A stretch of DNA of 64,000 bases, from positions 3,286,001-3,350,000 of the forward strand of contig OZ242007.1 in NCBI GenBank assembly GCA_965204695.1. Direction: 5' to 3'. Both the position numbers and the translations under genes were made by a program. The DNA is from JAHEKD01 sp965204695. Lineage in GTDB: Bacteria > Pseudomonadota > Gammaproteobacteria > Arenicellales > JAHEKD01. The notes below the pieces were generated by a model. It saw only the letters and a list, made by a program, of their open reading frames with translations, had not been told where the DNA came from and did no database searches. Shown here piece after piece: positions 8,707-18,141 of this stretch (positions are counted from its first letter, which is position 1; every line of letters begins with the position of its first letter).

Positions 8707-9468
8707 ATGTTTAGCAAAGCGATTGTACGCACGCCTTGTAAAAATATGGTCAGTGGTATTACTACGGCTGATCTGGGTGAACCTGATTATGAGAAAGCAT
8801 TAACTCAACATCACGCCTATGTTGAAGCCCTGGAAAAGATAGGCATCAAGGTTACAATTCTAGCAGCTGAAGAAGATTACCCTGATAGTGTATTTATTGA
8901 AGATACAGCGTTAGTAACCAATTCTTGTGCGATCATCACACGTCCTGGTGCACATTCACGCAAAGGTGAAGTTATTAGTGTGAAATCAGCCGTTGAAGAA
9001 TTCTTCAATCAAGTTTATGAAATCCAGGCACCAGGTTGTGTTGATGCTGGTGATATCATGATGGTTGATACGCATTTTTATATTGGTTTATCTGAGAGAA
9101 CAAATCAACACGGTGCTGATCAGGTCGCTGAATTTCTGAACAGACACGAGATGACGGTCTCGACCGTTGAGATGAACGAAATGTTACATCTAAAGACTGG
9201 ATTATCGTATCTAGAAAATAATAACTTATTAATCACTGGCGAATTTGTCGGCAAGCCGGAATTCGTCCAATTAAATCAACTGATTGTGGAGGACTCTGAA
9301 GCTTATGCAGCCAACTCGGTTTGGATAAACGACACGGTTTTGGTGCCAGCAAATCATCCAAATACCAGCAGTAAAATCTGCGAATTAGGTTATCAAGTTA
9401 TCGAGTTGGAAATGTCCGAGTTCCAAAAACTTGATGGGGGGCTTAGCTGTTTATCATTAAGATTTTAA
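8707..9468 (+). CDS. ddaH: Dimethylarginine dimethylaminohydrolase (dimethylargininase)
   Basis: 253 residues, matching bacterial DDAH length. The enzyme hydrolyses N-omega-methylated arginines to citrulline plus methylamines. It has the pentein fold with the catalytic set visible: D60 and E65 (EDYPDSVFIEDTA), an acidic pair in DAGDIM (D113, D116), H161 in LHLKTG and the nucleophile C248 in GGLSCLSLRF near the C-terminus. Arginine deiminase and amidinotransferases share the fold but are longer. The 3' end overlaps the convergent gene at 9465 by 4 bp. No arginine catabolic neighbours are present. Confidence 0.92.
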   Translation: MFSKAIVRTPCKNMVSGITTADLGEPDYEKALTQHHAYVEALEKIGIKVTILAAEEDYPDSVFIEDTALVTNSCAIITRPGAHSRKGEVISVKSAVEEFFNQVYEIQAPGCVDAGDIMMVDTHFYIGLSERTNQHGADQVAEFLNRHEMTVSTVEMNEMLHLKTGLSYLENNNLLITGEFVGKPEFVQLNQLIVEDSEAYAANSVWINDTVLVPANHPNTSSKICELGYQVIELEMSEFQKLDGGLSCLSLRF

Positions 9469-10064
9469 CCCGCCGGATTATCATGCTCATGACCTAGTTC
9501 TTCTAAGTCTTTATAGCGATCACCAATGCGGTGATGAGGGCGTCCACCAATTGAAGCACCAAGCACAACCACAATCTCATTGTCAGCCGGTGCATCAGAT
9601 ATCGCGAATTGAATGGTCAGATAATGAGAACGCATACCGGCATCGTTTTTGTGCATTAAGGGCACCATAACCGGAGAATTAGCGGGTCCTCGAGTGTTGG
9701 TAAAAGATAAATAGCTTTGTGCGCCAACAGCGTTTCTAAAAAAATTGCCAAAATGCAGGGTGTGAATCAGTCCAGAGGCATGTTCAACTTCGCCGTCCAT
9801 ACCAACTACGGTAGCTTTGCCATAAGCTTCAACAACTTCACCACTACCCGTCATTGTCAGTATTTCGTCAGTCAGCAGTTGTCCCAGAATTGGTCCGGCC
9901 GCACGAATTTCAGGGCTTAGATCTTCGACAAAACCTCGGTCAGCCCAAGGATTGGTAACAACGGCAGCAGCAGCAAATAACTGTAGTGGTTTTTCTGCTT
10001 TTTTACCACCTTCAATCAGGCTAGTATCTTGGTAGCGGACAACTTTACGAATTTCAATGCTCAT
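9465..10064 (-). CDS. Amino acid synthesis family protein (AA_synth, DUF1185)
   Basis: 199 residues with the features of the AA_synth family: an early EIRKVV segment, a central GKATVVGMDGEVEHASGLIH segment, and a C-terminal IGGRPHHRIGDR segment. Structures are known for the family but its biochemical role is not settled; the name comes from association with amino acid genes. It converges on ddaH with a 4-bp overlap, so the two are probably not in one operon. The start is ATG at 10062-10064. Confidence 0.82.
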   Translation of the reverse strand: MSIEIRKVVRYQDTSLIEGGKKAEKPLQLFAAAAVVTNPWADRGFVEDLSPEIRAAGPILGQLLTDEILTMTGSGEVVEAYGKATVVGMDGEVEHASGLIHTLHFGNFFRNAVGAQSYLSFTNTRGPANSPVMVPLMHKNDAGMRSHYLTIQFAISDAPADNEIVVVLGASIGGRPHHRIGDRYKDLEELGHEHDNPAG

Positions 10065-10249
10065 GGGTTAGTATTTTTCAGTTCCAGGTTGCACAGATAG
10101 TATCGTAAATTAATTGTGGATTTTAGAATTTATCTAAATAATTTGTGCGAAGACAAAAACCCAGAAATTCAGTTAAAAGTTATAATACAAACACTATTAT
10201 TCTACTTCTGACGAATATTGTCAGGCTCAATCAATAATACGAGGAAAAT

Positions 10250-11269
10250 GTGGACACGGTTAGCTTAAAACAAGAGAGTTCATCGACATTGAGGTCAAGT
10301 GCAGTACGTGATCAGATTTATGCATTGGAAGATTTCATGAACGGCCGCATATTGGGGCAGCATAATCTAGTTTCAAGAATGTTGATTACTTTATTAGCAG
10401 ATGGTCATTTGCTAGTCGAAGGTGCGCCTGGTCTTGCAAAAACCAAGGCAGTAAAAACTTTGGCAGAAGGCCTGGAAGGGGATTTTCAACGCATCCAATT
10501 TACGCCAGATTTACTGCCGGCTGATTTAACCGGTACTGATGTTTATCGACCGCAAGATGGCCGCTTTGAGTTTCAACCCGGGCCTTTATTCCATCATATT
10601 ATCCTGGCGGACGAGATTAATCGTGCACCGGCAAAAGTACAATCAGCCTTGCTGGAATCAATGGCCGAGCGGCAAATTACGGTAGGTGGAAAGACCTATG
10701 CGCTGCCGGACTTGTTCTTTGTGATGGCCACTCAGAACCCGATTGAGCAGGAAGGGACTTATCCTTTGCCGGAAGCGCAACTGGATCGGTTTTTATTGCA
10801 GGTCAATATTGATTACCCTGAGGTCTCTTCAGAAAAGCAGATCATGCAACAAGTTCGACAAGAAGCAATGGGGGAGCGTGAGGCCACTCGCTTGCCATCA
10901 GCCTTGCCGGTTAGCCAGCACGATATTTTCTTGGCCCGACAGGAAATATTACAGATTCATATGGCAGAAAGTGTTGAAGAATACATCGTGCAATTAGTAC
11001 AGGCCACGCGGGATAGCCAGCATTATTCTGCTCAGTTGCCTAACTGGATTCAATATGGTGCCAGCCCTAGGGCAACATTGGCTTTTGATCGTTGTTCCAG
11101 AGCATTGGCATGGTTGGATAATCGTGACTATGTTTCACCGGAAGACGTGCAACAACTGGCGCATGAAATTCTTAGGCACCGAGTATTGTTATCTTACCAG
11201 GCAGAAGCCGATGGAGTCACAATTACAGATGTGGTTGATGAGTTGTTGAGAAAAATTCCAGTCGCTTAG
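10250..11269 (+). CDS. MoxR family AAA+ ATPase
   Basis: 339 residues. The MoxR group acts as chaperone-like ATPases that work with VWA-domain partners, here encoded directly downstream. Walker A is GAPGLAKT (near residue 63), Walker B is ILADEIN followed by RAPAKVQSALLESMAE, and sensor 1 is MATQNPIEQEGTYPLPEAQLDRF. The start is GTG at 10250-10252 with GAGGA at 10241-10245; an overlapping ATG at 10248 is in the wrong frame. A TATAAT at 10181-10186 could be the -10 box. It is the first gene of a six-gene Bat-type operon running to 17138. Confidence 0.93.
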   Translation: MDTVSLKQESSSTLRSSAVRDQIYALEDFMNGRILGQHNLVSRMLITLLADGHLLVEGAPGLAKTKAVKTLAEGLEGDFQRIQFTPDLLPADLTGTDVYRPQDGRFEFQPGPLFHHIILADEINRAPAKVQSALLESMAERQITVGGKTYALPDLFFVMATQNPIEQEGTYPLPEAQLDRFLLQVNIDYPEVSSEKQIMQQVRQEAMGEREATRLPSALPVSQHDIFLARQEILQIHMAESVEEYIVQLVQATRDSQHYSAQLPNWIQYGASPRATLAFDRCSRALAWLDNRDYVSPEDVQQLAHEILRHRVLLSYQAEADGVTITDVVDELLRKIPVA

Positions 11270-11278
11270 ACGAAATAC

Positions 11279-12199
11279 ATGAATTCAGTCATTGAGAAAA
11301 TTCCAGGGGTCACCGTTGATGTCGAGGATTTAATCAATATTCGTTCCAGGCTTGCTGGTTTATCCTTAAAAAAAATTCGTCATCGTACCTCCCGCAGCTC
11401 GGGCTTGCGTGAAACTCGTGTAAGAGGTCGCGGTATGGAGTATGAGGAATCTCGTGCCTACATCTCAGGCGATGATGTGCGCACCATGGACTGGCGAGTA
11501 ATGGCGCGAACAGGCGAACCACATACCAAGGTATTTACCGAAGAAAAAGAGCGTACGGTCATGCTGGTAGTGGATTTATCCTCATCAATGTTTTTTGGGA
11601 CCCGGTTTGGGTTTAAATCGTATACTGCCGCTCAAACGGCAGCCCATATTGGTTGGTTAGTTGTGCAGGCGGGTGACCGCTTAGGTGGTTTAATCGCGTC
11701 AGCCACTGCACATTATGAGATAAGACCCAAGAAGAGTAGCTCCAATCTCATGCAGGTATTTCATCATCTCGAGCAAGAATGTAACGTTGATCTGCCGGTC
11801 ACTAATGCACCCAGTCGGTTTAATTCTATGTTGGCGGAATTGCGCAGAGTGGTAAAACCTGGTTCTATCATTGTGATGATTTCTGATTTGCTCGGTATTG
11901 ATGCTGAAACACCCGCATTGATGTCATCTTTAGCCAGAAATAATGATGTCATGCTTTTTTGGGTGCATGATCGCACAGAAACCCATCGTTGGCCTGAAGG
12001 TCGTTATGAGATTATGGCCAAGCAAAATCAAGTTTCTCTGGACTTAAGGGCTGATTCAGCACTGCAATGGTTAACCGAGGAACAACAACATCATAAATCA
12101 GCAATCGAGATTTTGATTAATCAATTCAAAATCTGGATGTGTCCAATTTCCTGCAATGAAGCGGTGACACCACAACTGCTGAAGTATTTGAAAGGTTAA
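11279..12199 (+). CDS. DUF58 domain protein
   Basis: 306 residues, 9 bp downstream of moxR. Proteins of this family almost always accompany MoxR ATPases and carry a VWA-like domain. The family hallmark RGRGMEYEESRAYISGDDVR (about residues 51-70) and DWRVMARTGEPHTKVF are followed by the MIDAS-type metal site VVDLSSSM near residue 98. No transmembrane helix is obvious, suggesting a soluble cytoplasmic protein. The specific client of the MoxR/DUF58 pair is unknown in this organism. Confidence 0.92.
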   Translation: MNSVIEKIPGVTVDVEDLINIRSRLAGLSLKKIRHRTSRSSGLRETRVRGRGMEYEESRAYISGDDVRTMDWRVMARTGEPHTKVFTEEKERTVMLVVDLSSSMFFGTRFGFKSYTAAQTAAHIGWLVVQAGDRLGGLIASATAHYEIRPKKSSSNLMQVFHHLEQECNVDLPVTNAPSRFNSMLAELRRVVKPGSIIVMISDLLGIDAETPALMSSLARNNDVMLFWVHDRTETHRWPEGRYEIMAKQNQVSLDLRADSALQWLTEEQQHHKSAIEILINQFKIWMCPISCNEAVTPQLLKYLKG

Positions 12200-12204
12200 G
12201 GTCG

Positions 12205-12702
12205 GTGTCTGTAGAAGAACTCTTAGCGCAATTAAAAGATATTCAGCAACCTGTTGATCCCGGATGGTGGCCACTTGCTATGGGCTGGTGGTATTTGATT
12301 CTATTAGTTTTATTAGCTTGGTTAACCTTATGGTTTTTGAAAAAACGCAAGTACGCCGAACGAGGAGTCGTTTTTGCGGTTAAAGAATTGGAACAAATAA
12401 AACATCAGTATTCAGAAAATAATAATGATAATCAGCTAGCATCTGATTTGTCAGTCTGGCTAAAAAAAGTCAGTCTTTATGCTTTTCCAGAAAAAACAGT
12501 AGCAGGATTGACGGGTCAGCGCTGGCTAGAGTTTTTAGACAAAAGCTCTGACGGTAATCAATTTACTAGTGGTGTGGGCAGGGTTTTTGCCGATTCGGTT
12601 TATAGTAAAGAGCTGAAAATTGATGCTGCTGAATTACTTGAGCTTTGTGAAAACTGGTTGAGCGTCGTGAAACCAGAAATCATCAAGCGGGGGCAGGGTT
12701 GA
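12205..12702 (+). CDS. DUF4381 domain membrane protein
   Basis: 165 residues, starting with a GTG at 12205-12207, 5 bp after the DUF58 stop. It has a single strong transmembrane segment near residues 27-45 (WWYLILLVLLAWLTLWFL) with a short proline-rich N-terminus and a soluble C-terminal domain. Small DUF4381 proteins are found in this position in proteobacterial MoxR-Bat operons and probably act as a membrane anchor within the complex. Its TGA stop overlaps the next ATG. Confidence 0.88.
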   Translation: MSVEELLAQLKDIQQPVDPGWWPLAMGWWYLILLVLLAWLTLWFLKKRKYAERGVVFAVKELEQIKHQYSENNNDNQLASDLSVWLKKVSLYAFPEKTVAGLTGQRWLEFLDKSSDGNQFTSGVGRVFADSVYSKELKIDAAELLELCENWLSVVKPEIIKRGQG

Positions 12703-13706
12703 TGTTTACTTTAGAGTGGTGGTGGGCCCTTTTTTTATTACCAATGCCCTTATTGGCTAGGATGTTACTGTCAGATGCCAATCGTTCAGAAGCTGCTTTA
12801 GCTGTGCCATTGTTTGAGCATTCTGAGCTTCCTGACAACAACAAAAAGCAATCGGGAAAATGGTTGCCGAGCATTACCTTGTGGTTGTTTTGGATTTGTT
12901 TAGTGCTAGGGGCTAGCCGTCCTCTGTGGGTGGGTGAACCAGTCACCCAAACCATTAGCGGGCGTGATTTAATGCTGGCGGTTGATATTTCCGGAAGCAT
13001 GCAAGAAAAAGATATGTTAGTTAATCAACGTGCGGTAAGTCGTATAGAAGTGCTCAAGTCGGTTGTCAGCGAATTCATCAATCGGCGTGAAGGTGATCGT
13101 ATTGGCCTGATTCTATTTGGCACAAATGCTTATACCTATGTGCCATTGACATTTGATCGGGAGACTTTGAGTGAATTGTTACTCGATGCAACAATTGGTC
13201 TGGCAGGTCGGGGCACCGCAATTGGAGATTCAATTGGACTAGCTGTTAAACGTATGCGTGAACGTGAAGCGGAGCAAAAAATCCTGATCTTAATCACTGA
13301 TGGCTCCAATACTTCAGGGATTACTGATCCTATTGAAGCCGCTCAGGCTGCCGCCCAAGAGGGTTTGAAGATTTATACCATCGGTGTGGGTACTGATGCA
13401 GAGACTATGCGTCGAGTATTTGGCATCCAGCGCATTCGGCCTGGTACAGCTTTGGATGAAAAAACCCTGCGTCAAATTGCCAACTACACGGATGGTGAAT
13501 ATTTTCGTGCCAAGGATGTTGCTTCGTTGGAACAGATTTATACAACCTTAGATGAATTAGAACCCATCGAGCGAGAAGAGAGGAGTTATCGACCGCGTAA
13601 AGAGTTATTTTATTTGCCTATTTTAGTAGGCTTATCGCTACTATTACTTTTGATCATTTGGTTGACATCCAAGAGCAGAATATTGGCTGGGCGACAAGAT
13701 GCTTGA
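12702..13706 (+). CDS. batA: VWA domain membrane protein, BatA-like
   Basis: 334 residues from the ATG at 12702, which overlaps the previous stop (TGATG). Two N-terminal hydrophobic segments (about 5-22 and 58-75) precede a von Willebrand A domain with an intact metal-ion-dependent adhesion site: DISGSMQEKD near residue 92, a threonine loop, and ITDGSNTSG. A C-terminal membrane helix follows at about residues 307-325. BatA is named for Bacteroides aerotolerance genes; in Gammaproteobacteria the role is poorly defined, probably an envelope complex driven by MoxR. Its end overlaps batB by 8 bp. Confidence 0.9.
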   Translation: MFTLEWWWALFLLPMPLLARMLLSDANRSEAALAVPLFEHSELPDNNKKQSGKWLPSITLWLFWICLVLGASRPLWVGEPVTQTISGRDLMLAVDISGSMQEKDMLVNQRAVSRIEVLKSVVSEFINRREGDRIGLILFGTNAYTYVPLTFDRETLSELLLDATIGLAGRGTAIGDSIGLAVKRMREREAEQKILILITDGSNTSGITDPIEAAQAAAQEGLKIYTIGVGTDAETMRRVFGIQRIRPGTALDEKTLRQIANYTDGEYFRAKDVASLEQIYTTLDELEPIEREERSYRPRKELFYLPILVGLSLLLLLIIWLTSKSRILAGRQDA

Positions 13707-15447
13707 AACTTTGCCGTTTAAATTTTTAAACCCTCAGTGGTTATTATTATTGCCACTAATTTTAGTGGTATGTTGGCTATTTTATCGTTTTTATAAAGCT
13801 CATTCGATGTGGAGTGAGCTGTGTGATGAACATTTGCTCAAAATTCTTTTGCCAAAAACATCCAAGTCTAAATCAAATAAATGGTTGGTCTGGGTTGTGG
13901 TATTAGTCCTCTCATTAATTGTAGTTGCCGCAGCTGGGCCGAGCTGGCGCACACAACCAATTCCATTATTTGAATCTGCGGCATCAAGAGTGCTGGTGTT
14001 GGATTTGTCGCGCTCGATGTTAGCTCAGGATGTTGAGCCAACTCGCTTTAAACGTGCAGTTTTTAAAGCCAAAGACCTGATTAATGCTACTGAAGATGGA
14101 CAGACTGCCTTAATTGTATTTGCCGGGTCTGCCTTTTTAGTTTCACCCTTAACTGATGACAGGCACACGCTGTTGAATTTTCTTGATTCGATTAAACCCC
14201 AAATCATGCCGGTTCAAGGTAGTCGAATTGATTTGGCGATCGCAATGGCGGATAAAATTTTATCTGGCTCGTTTGCTTCATCGAGCCAGATTTATATTCT
14301 TTCCGATGGTGTCAGTGCATTAGATGCGGCTATTCAACAAGCTGAAGAAGTGAGTAAAAAAGATATTTCAGTTTCAATATTAGCACTTGGTACTGAGCAG
14401 GGTGGTCCCATCAAGGATGATTCAGGCAAGCTGTTATATGATAAAAGCGGTGAATTGATTATTGCCAAGGTTGGTTTTGCAGATCTTGAAAAAATTGCCA
14501 AAGCTGGAAATGGTCGCTTTATTCGTATGACTGCCTCAAATCAGGACATTAACTATTTATTGTCCGGTTTTAGCGACAATGAGCTGGATCAATCTAAGGA
14601 TTCTGATGATCACACATTGAACCTGCCAGTCAATGATGGTGTTTGGCTAGTCTGGTTGATTCTTCCATTAGCGTTATTATTATTCAGGCGTAATGCGTTG
14701 TGGCTTGGGTTGATCGTCATTTTGCCTATACAGCAGGATGCTTATGCCTTCGATTGGTCATCTATCTGGAAAAACAAAGAACAACAGGCATTTGAGGCCT
14801 ATCAAAAAGGCGAGTTTAAACAAGCAATTGAATTATCCAGGCATCCGCAGATAAAAGGGTCCGCTTATTACAAAAGCCAGGACTATACCAGTGCCGAAGC
14901 GGCTTATGCGGAGCAAGGCAGCGCCCAATCGTTTTATAACCGTGGTAACGCCCTGGCTCACATGCAACAATTTGATATGGCCATTGCGGCCTATGAGCGA
15001 GCACTGGCTATAAATCCTGAACATCAACAGGCCAAGCATAATAAGAAGTTAATCGAAGAGTTTTTGCGTCAACAATTGAACCAACAACAAGGTCAGGACG
15101 AATCAGAAGAACAAGGTGATGATTCAGGTGATCAATCTGCGGATCAGTCTGAATCAGACCAATCTCAAACTCAGCAGTCGCAATCACCAAGTAGCTCCAG
15201 TGATGATGATTTACAAGCTGATTCCACCGAAGAGGAACAGGACGATCAAAATCGAATCAATCCGGATGAAGAGCAAACCAACCCTGCAGATGAGGATTAT
15301 GCTTACCTGGACCAACCACAAGATGAATCACAACGTCCAAACCCTGAGTCTATAGATCGTTGGATTAATCGGTTACCTGATGATCCGTCTGAACTGTTGC
15401 GGCGTAAGTTTTTACGTGACTATCAGCGCCAAAGAGGACAGCCATGA
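13699..15447 (+). CDS. VWA plus TPR protein, BatB-BatC-like fusion
   Basis: 582 residues. Hydrophobic helices (about 14-31 and 57-76) lead into a VWA domain with MIDAS motif VLDLSRSMLAQD near residue 102, then two more hydrophobic segments around 315-350. The remainder is periplasmic: TPR repeats at about 368-450 (YNRGNALAHMQQFDMAIAAY, ALAINPEHQQAK) and a low-complexity Q/S/D/E-rich tail from about 455 to 545. In Bacteroides, BatB (VWA) and BatC (TPR) are separate; here they are one polypeptide, as in many proteobacteria. The stop overlaps batD by 4 bp. Confidence 0.88.
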   Translation: MLETLPFKFLNPQWLLLLPLILVVCWLFYRFYKAHSMWSELCDEHLLKILLPKTSKSKSNKWLVWVVVLVLSLIVVAAAGPSWRTQPIPLFESAASRVLVLDLSRSMLAQDVEPTRFKRAVFKAKDLINATEDGQTALIVFAGSAFLVSPLTDDRHTLLNFLDSIKPQIMPVQGSRIDLAIAMADKILSGSFASSSQIYILSDGVSALDAAIQQAEEVSKKDISVSILALGTEQGGPIKDDSGKLLYDKSGELIIAKVGFADLEKIAKAGNGRFIRMTASNQDINYLLSGFSDNELDQSKDSDDHTLNLPVNDGVWLVWLILPLALLLFRRNALWLGLIVILPIQQDAYAFDWSSIWKNKEQQAFEAYQKGEFKQAIELSRHPQIKGSAYYKSQDYTSAEAAYAEQGSAQSFYNRGNALAHMQQFDMAIAAYERALAINPEHQQAKHNKKLIEEFLRQQLNQQQGQDESEEQGDDSGDQSADQSESDQSQTQQSQSPSSSSDDDLQADSTEEEQDDQNRINPDEEQTNPADEDYAYLDQPQDESQRPNPESIDRWINRLPDDPSELLRRKFLRDYQRQRGQP

Positions 15448-17138
15448 ACCTTGTTAATAACTTGAGCAAGTATTTCTGGTTAATATTCTTTTACCTATTC
15501 AGCACCTCGTCTTATGCTCTAACTGCCTATTTGATTCCGCAAGAGATTAACGAAGGTGATACCGCAAAACTGGTAATAGAAATACAAGCCAATACACCAT
15601 CATTACATGATTTTGATACTTCAGCACTGGAAAAAGATTTTGAAATTCTTGGTACATCTTCCAGTGTACAAAGCGTGCAGAATCAAAGTACTTTGACTTA
15701 TGCAGCCCGTTGGGAAATTGAATTGTTCCCACTCAAAACGGGAGCACTAAAGGTGCCTGCTATCGATATCAATGGCCACTTTACTCCCAACTTGACCTTA
15801 ACCGTGAATCAAGCTTCCGATTATGGTTCGGGTAAAACACAAAATGTTTTTATTGAAATCCAGGCAGAACCTCAAAATCCGTATGTCGGCCAACAAATCA
15901 ATGTCACAGTTAGATTGCATCATAATATCCGCATAGTGAATGGCACATTGTCAGAACCCGAAGCGATCAATTCGGATGTCTATCGCGTAGGCAACGATAT
16001 TAGCTACAAACGTAACATCAAGGGCACACGCTACAATGTACTGGAACGTAGTTTCGCCTTATTTGCTAACTCACCTGGGGAAATGAATATCCTACCTATT
16101 TCCTTTCGTGGTCAGATCGAAGACCAAACTGATGATTCTTCTTCCGGATTTAGTTCTTTTTTGAGGCAAGTCCGGCAAATTAAACGGACAAGTAACGAGC
16201 TTAAACTGGATATCAAGGAGATACCGGCTAGCTACACGGGCAAATATTGGTTGCCCGCAAGCGATTTGCGTATAAGTGAAGAATGGAGCGATCAGGGTGC
16301 CGAGCTACAGATTGGTGATTCAGTCAGTCGAATTATCAAATTAATTGCTGATGGTTTGCCAGCGGAGTCTTTGCCTGACAATGTGATGCGTAGTGATCAA
16401 ACTAACTTGGGTGTTTACCCAGACAAGGTGTCCAGAAATAATCAGGATATTGGTAAAAAACTCGTTGGTAGGGCTGAGCAAAAATATGCCTTAATCATGT
16501 CTCAGGCAGGCTATCAGGATTTACCAGAGTTAACACTTAAATGGTGGGACATAGATGAGGATATCGAGAAACAAGCTACCCTGGCCGCAAAAACATTAAT
16601 TGTTAATGATGATGCAGCTCAAACCACACCTCAACAAAACCAGACAGCTCAAAATACCGAACCAGTTGCAACAACAGTCTCAACTCAGTCCAGTTCAACT
16701 GCTCCGAATTACTGGCGTTGGATGGCGTTACTATTTTTAATTCTGTGGTTAATCACTACAGCATTGTGGAATCGATCAAGACCTGAGAAGACTGAATTTG
16801 AAGAGTTGCCACAGGAAAACCGGTGGAACAAAAAAGCACTTGAGCAAGCTTGTAGTTCGAATAATGCCGTCCAGGCCCGTAATCAGTTAATTGCCTGGGC
16901 TAGAGATATATGGCCAGAAGCTCATATCACTGGTCTTTATCAACTCAAAAGTAAAATCCATGACCCACAATTCAATCAAGAATTAAGCAAACTTGATGCA
17001 GTACTGTTTTCTGAAAATAATCAGCAGTGGTCAGGTGCTGCCTTAATAGATGCTTTTACCAAAGCTCAAACGAATTTACACGATCAAGAACATTCGAATG
17101 AAAGTATTATTCCGCCGCTTTACGCCCAACAAAGTTGA
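15444..17138 (+). CDS. batD: BatD family protein
   Basis: 564 residues. A signal peptide (about 1-25, ending SSYA) leads to a large periplasmic region of repeated beta-sandwich domains, then a Q/T-rich linker (about 390-420) and a single transmembrane helix (about 427-445, MALLFLILWLITTALW) with a cytoplasmic tail. This is the BatD/oxygen-tolerance protein layout. It closes the MoxR-Bat operon and starts inside the previous stop. Function beyond envelope association is not established here. Confidence 0.88.
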   Translation: MNLVNNLSKYFWLIFFYLFSTSSYALTAYLIPQEINEGDTAKLVIEIQANTPSLHDFDTSALEKDFEILGTSSSVQSVQNQSTLTYAARWEIELFPLKTGALKVPAIDINGHFTPNLTLTVNQASDYGSGKTQNVFIEIQAEPQNPYVGQQINVTVRLHHNIRIVNGTLSEPEAINSDVYRVGNDISYKRNIKGTRYNVLERSFALFANSPGEMNILPISFRGQIEDQTDDSSSGFSSFLRQVRQIKRTSNELKLDIKEIPASYTGKYWLPASDLRISEEWSDQGAELQIGDSVSRIIKLIADGLPAESLPDNVMRSDQTNLGVYPDKVSRNNQDIGKKLVGRAEQKYALIMSQAGYQDLPELTLKWWDIDEDIEKQATLAAKTLIVNDDAAQTTPQQNQTAQNTEPVATTVSTQSSSTAPNYWRWMALLFLILWLITTALWNRSRPEKTEFEELPQENRWNKKALEQACSSNNAVQARNQLIAWARDIWPEAHITGLYQLKSKIHDPQFNQELSKLDAVLFSENNQQWSGAALIDAFTKAQTNLHDQEHSNESIIPPLYAQQS

Positions 17139-17162
17139 TACTCGAGCATCATCCAAGCTGGT

Positions 17163-17211
17163 GTCGAGATCCCTCGGCTACGCTTTTATGCCCGCATGGT
17201 TGCTGGGTGAC
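17163..17211. repeat. Degenerate intergenic palindromic element
   Basis: The stretch beginning TCGAGATCCCTCGGCTACGC and ending near GGGTGACAA resembles the ends of the short palindromic elements at 45.6-45.8 kb and 63.94 kb. It lies between batD and a leftward small gene. The inverted pairing is weak, so this is a tentative call. Confidence 0.3.
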
Positions 17212-17213
17212 AA

Positions 17214-17480
17214 TTAGGAAGCCAATTTCAATTCATCAATACTGTTATAAAGCTTACGCTTGCTGACTGTAATAATGGAATCTTCATTACGAGCAGTTAA
17301 ATCGGGCAGTTCCTTGCCGTTGCCCATTAATACCGATTTGACCCGTAGCTTTGAACGGTTGAAACTTTCGTCACCAATAACTTCGCATTCAAGAAAAGTA
17401 TCTTGAAACAGGGTTAATTCCGGTTTGGGTACGTAAACAATGTTACCTTTCATTGCAAAAAATCCCATGCTTTTCAGCAT
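17214..17480 (-). CDS. Small hypothetical protein
   Basis: 88 codons from the first ATG. The protein has no signal peptide or membrane helix; the predicted chain is rich in short beta-like stretches (FQDTFLECEVIGDE, KLRVKSVLMG) and ends with a charged helix. I do not recognise the family. An internal ATG at 17451-17453 preceded by GGGA is an alternative start, giving 79 residues. It stands alone between the Bat operon and the zinc-uptake locus. Coding status is likely but not certain. Confidence 0.5.
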   Translation of the reverse strand: MLKSMGFFAMKGNIVYVPKPELTLFQDTFLECEVIGDESFNRSKLRVKSVLMGNGKELPDLTARNEDSIITVSKRKLYNSIDELKLAS

Positions 17481-17580
17481 AAAATAAAAATTGACAAAAC
17501 CCTGCTCTGTGTAAACGCGTTTATAGCAAAAATAAGCTGAATAATCTGTGAAATTTTGTTACTAGTGGATATAAATAAAA

Positions 17581-18141
17581 TTAATCTTCCACCTCTTGGT
17601 CAGGCCACTGATAAGGCTCAACATCGTTAGCAGCAATCGAGTATCCGGCTTCAGCTAAGTCACTGCTGACATGAACGGTCTCCAATTTGCCGATCACGCT
17701 TATGGGATCCCAGAGACCTTCCATTTCCAGGCCTTGTTCGCTAGTAACATAAACGGTTTGGTTGCCTGGAGGTGGTGGAACATGAATGCAGGCACCAAAA
17801 TAAGGTACTAATAGAAATTCACGTACATTTTCTTCGTCGAAATCCAAGGGGACGGCATAACCAGAAATACGTACGGTTTTACCGTCTAGATCGTCGACTA
17901 CAGGAGCAAAATCCATCAATCTTTTTAATTCTGCCATTAGCTGTTGAGCTTTTTCACTATCGTCAGTCAGCGCATAGTATTCTTCATCGGACAGCTTATC
18001 TAATGGATTAATAAAAACATAATCTTTGGGAACCAAGTCTTCCCAGGTTAAATCCAAAATCTGTTGCTCCTTGGCGAAAGCATTGAAGCCAAGAATAAGC
18101 GAAATGCCGCAAACTAAAGTAATTAACTTTTTCATATTCAT
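17581..18141 (-). CDS. DUF3299 domain exported protein
   Basis: 186 residues with a signal peptide (about 1-23, GISLILGFNAFA then KEQ). The DUF3299 core is clear: LTWEDLVP, then DGKTVRISGYAVPLDFDEE and EFLLVPYFGACIHVPPPPGN. The last segment, with cysteine, histidine and a proline run, could bind metal. In Vibrio, a DUF3299 gene is part of the zinc-regulated zrgABCDE uptake locus, and here too the gene is last in a leftward ABC transporter/ZrgA cluster, its start overlapping the permease stop as ATGA. A periplasmic accessory role in zinc uptake is inferred. Confidence 0.85.
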   Translation of the reverse strand: MNMKKLITLVCGISLILGFNAFAKEQQILDLTWEDLVPKDYVFINPLDKLSDEEYYALTDDSEKAQQLMAELKRLMDFAPVVDDLDGKTVRISGYAVPLDFDEENVREFLLVPYFGACIHVPPPPGNQTVYVTSEQGLEMEGLWDPISVIGKLETVHVSSDLAEAGYSIAANDVEPYQWPDQEVED

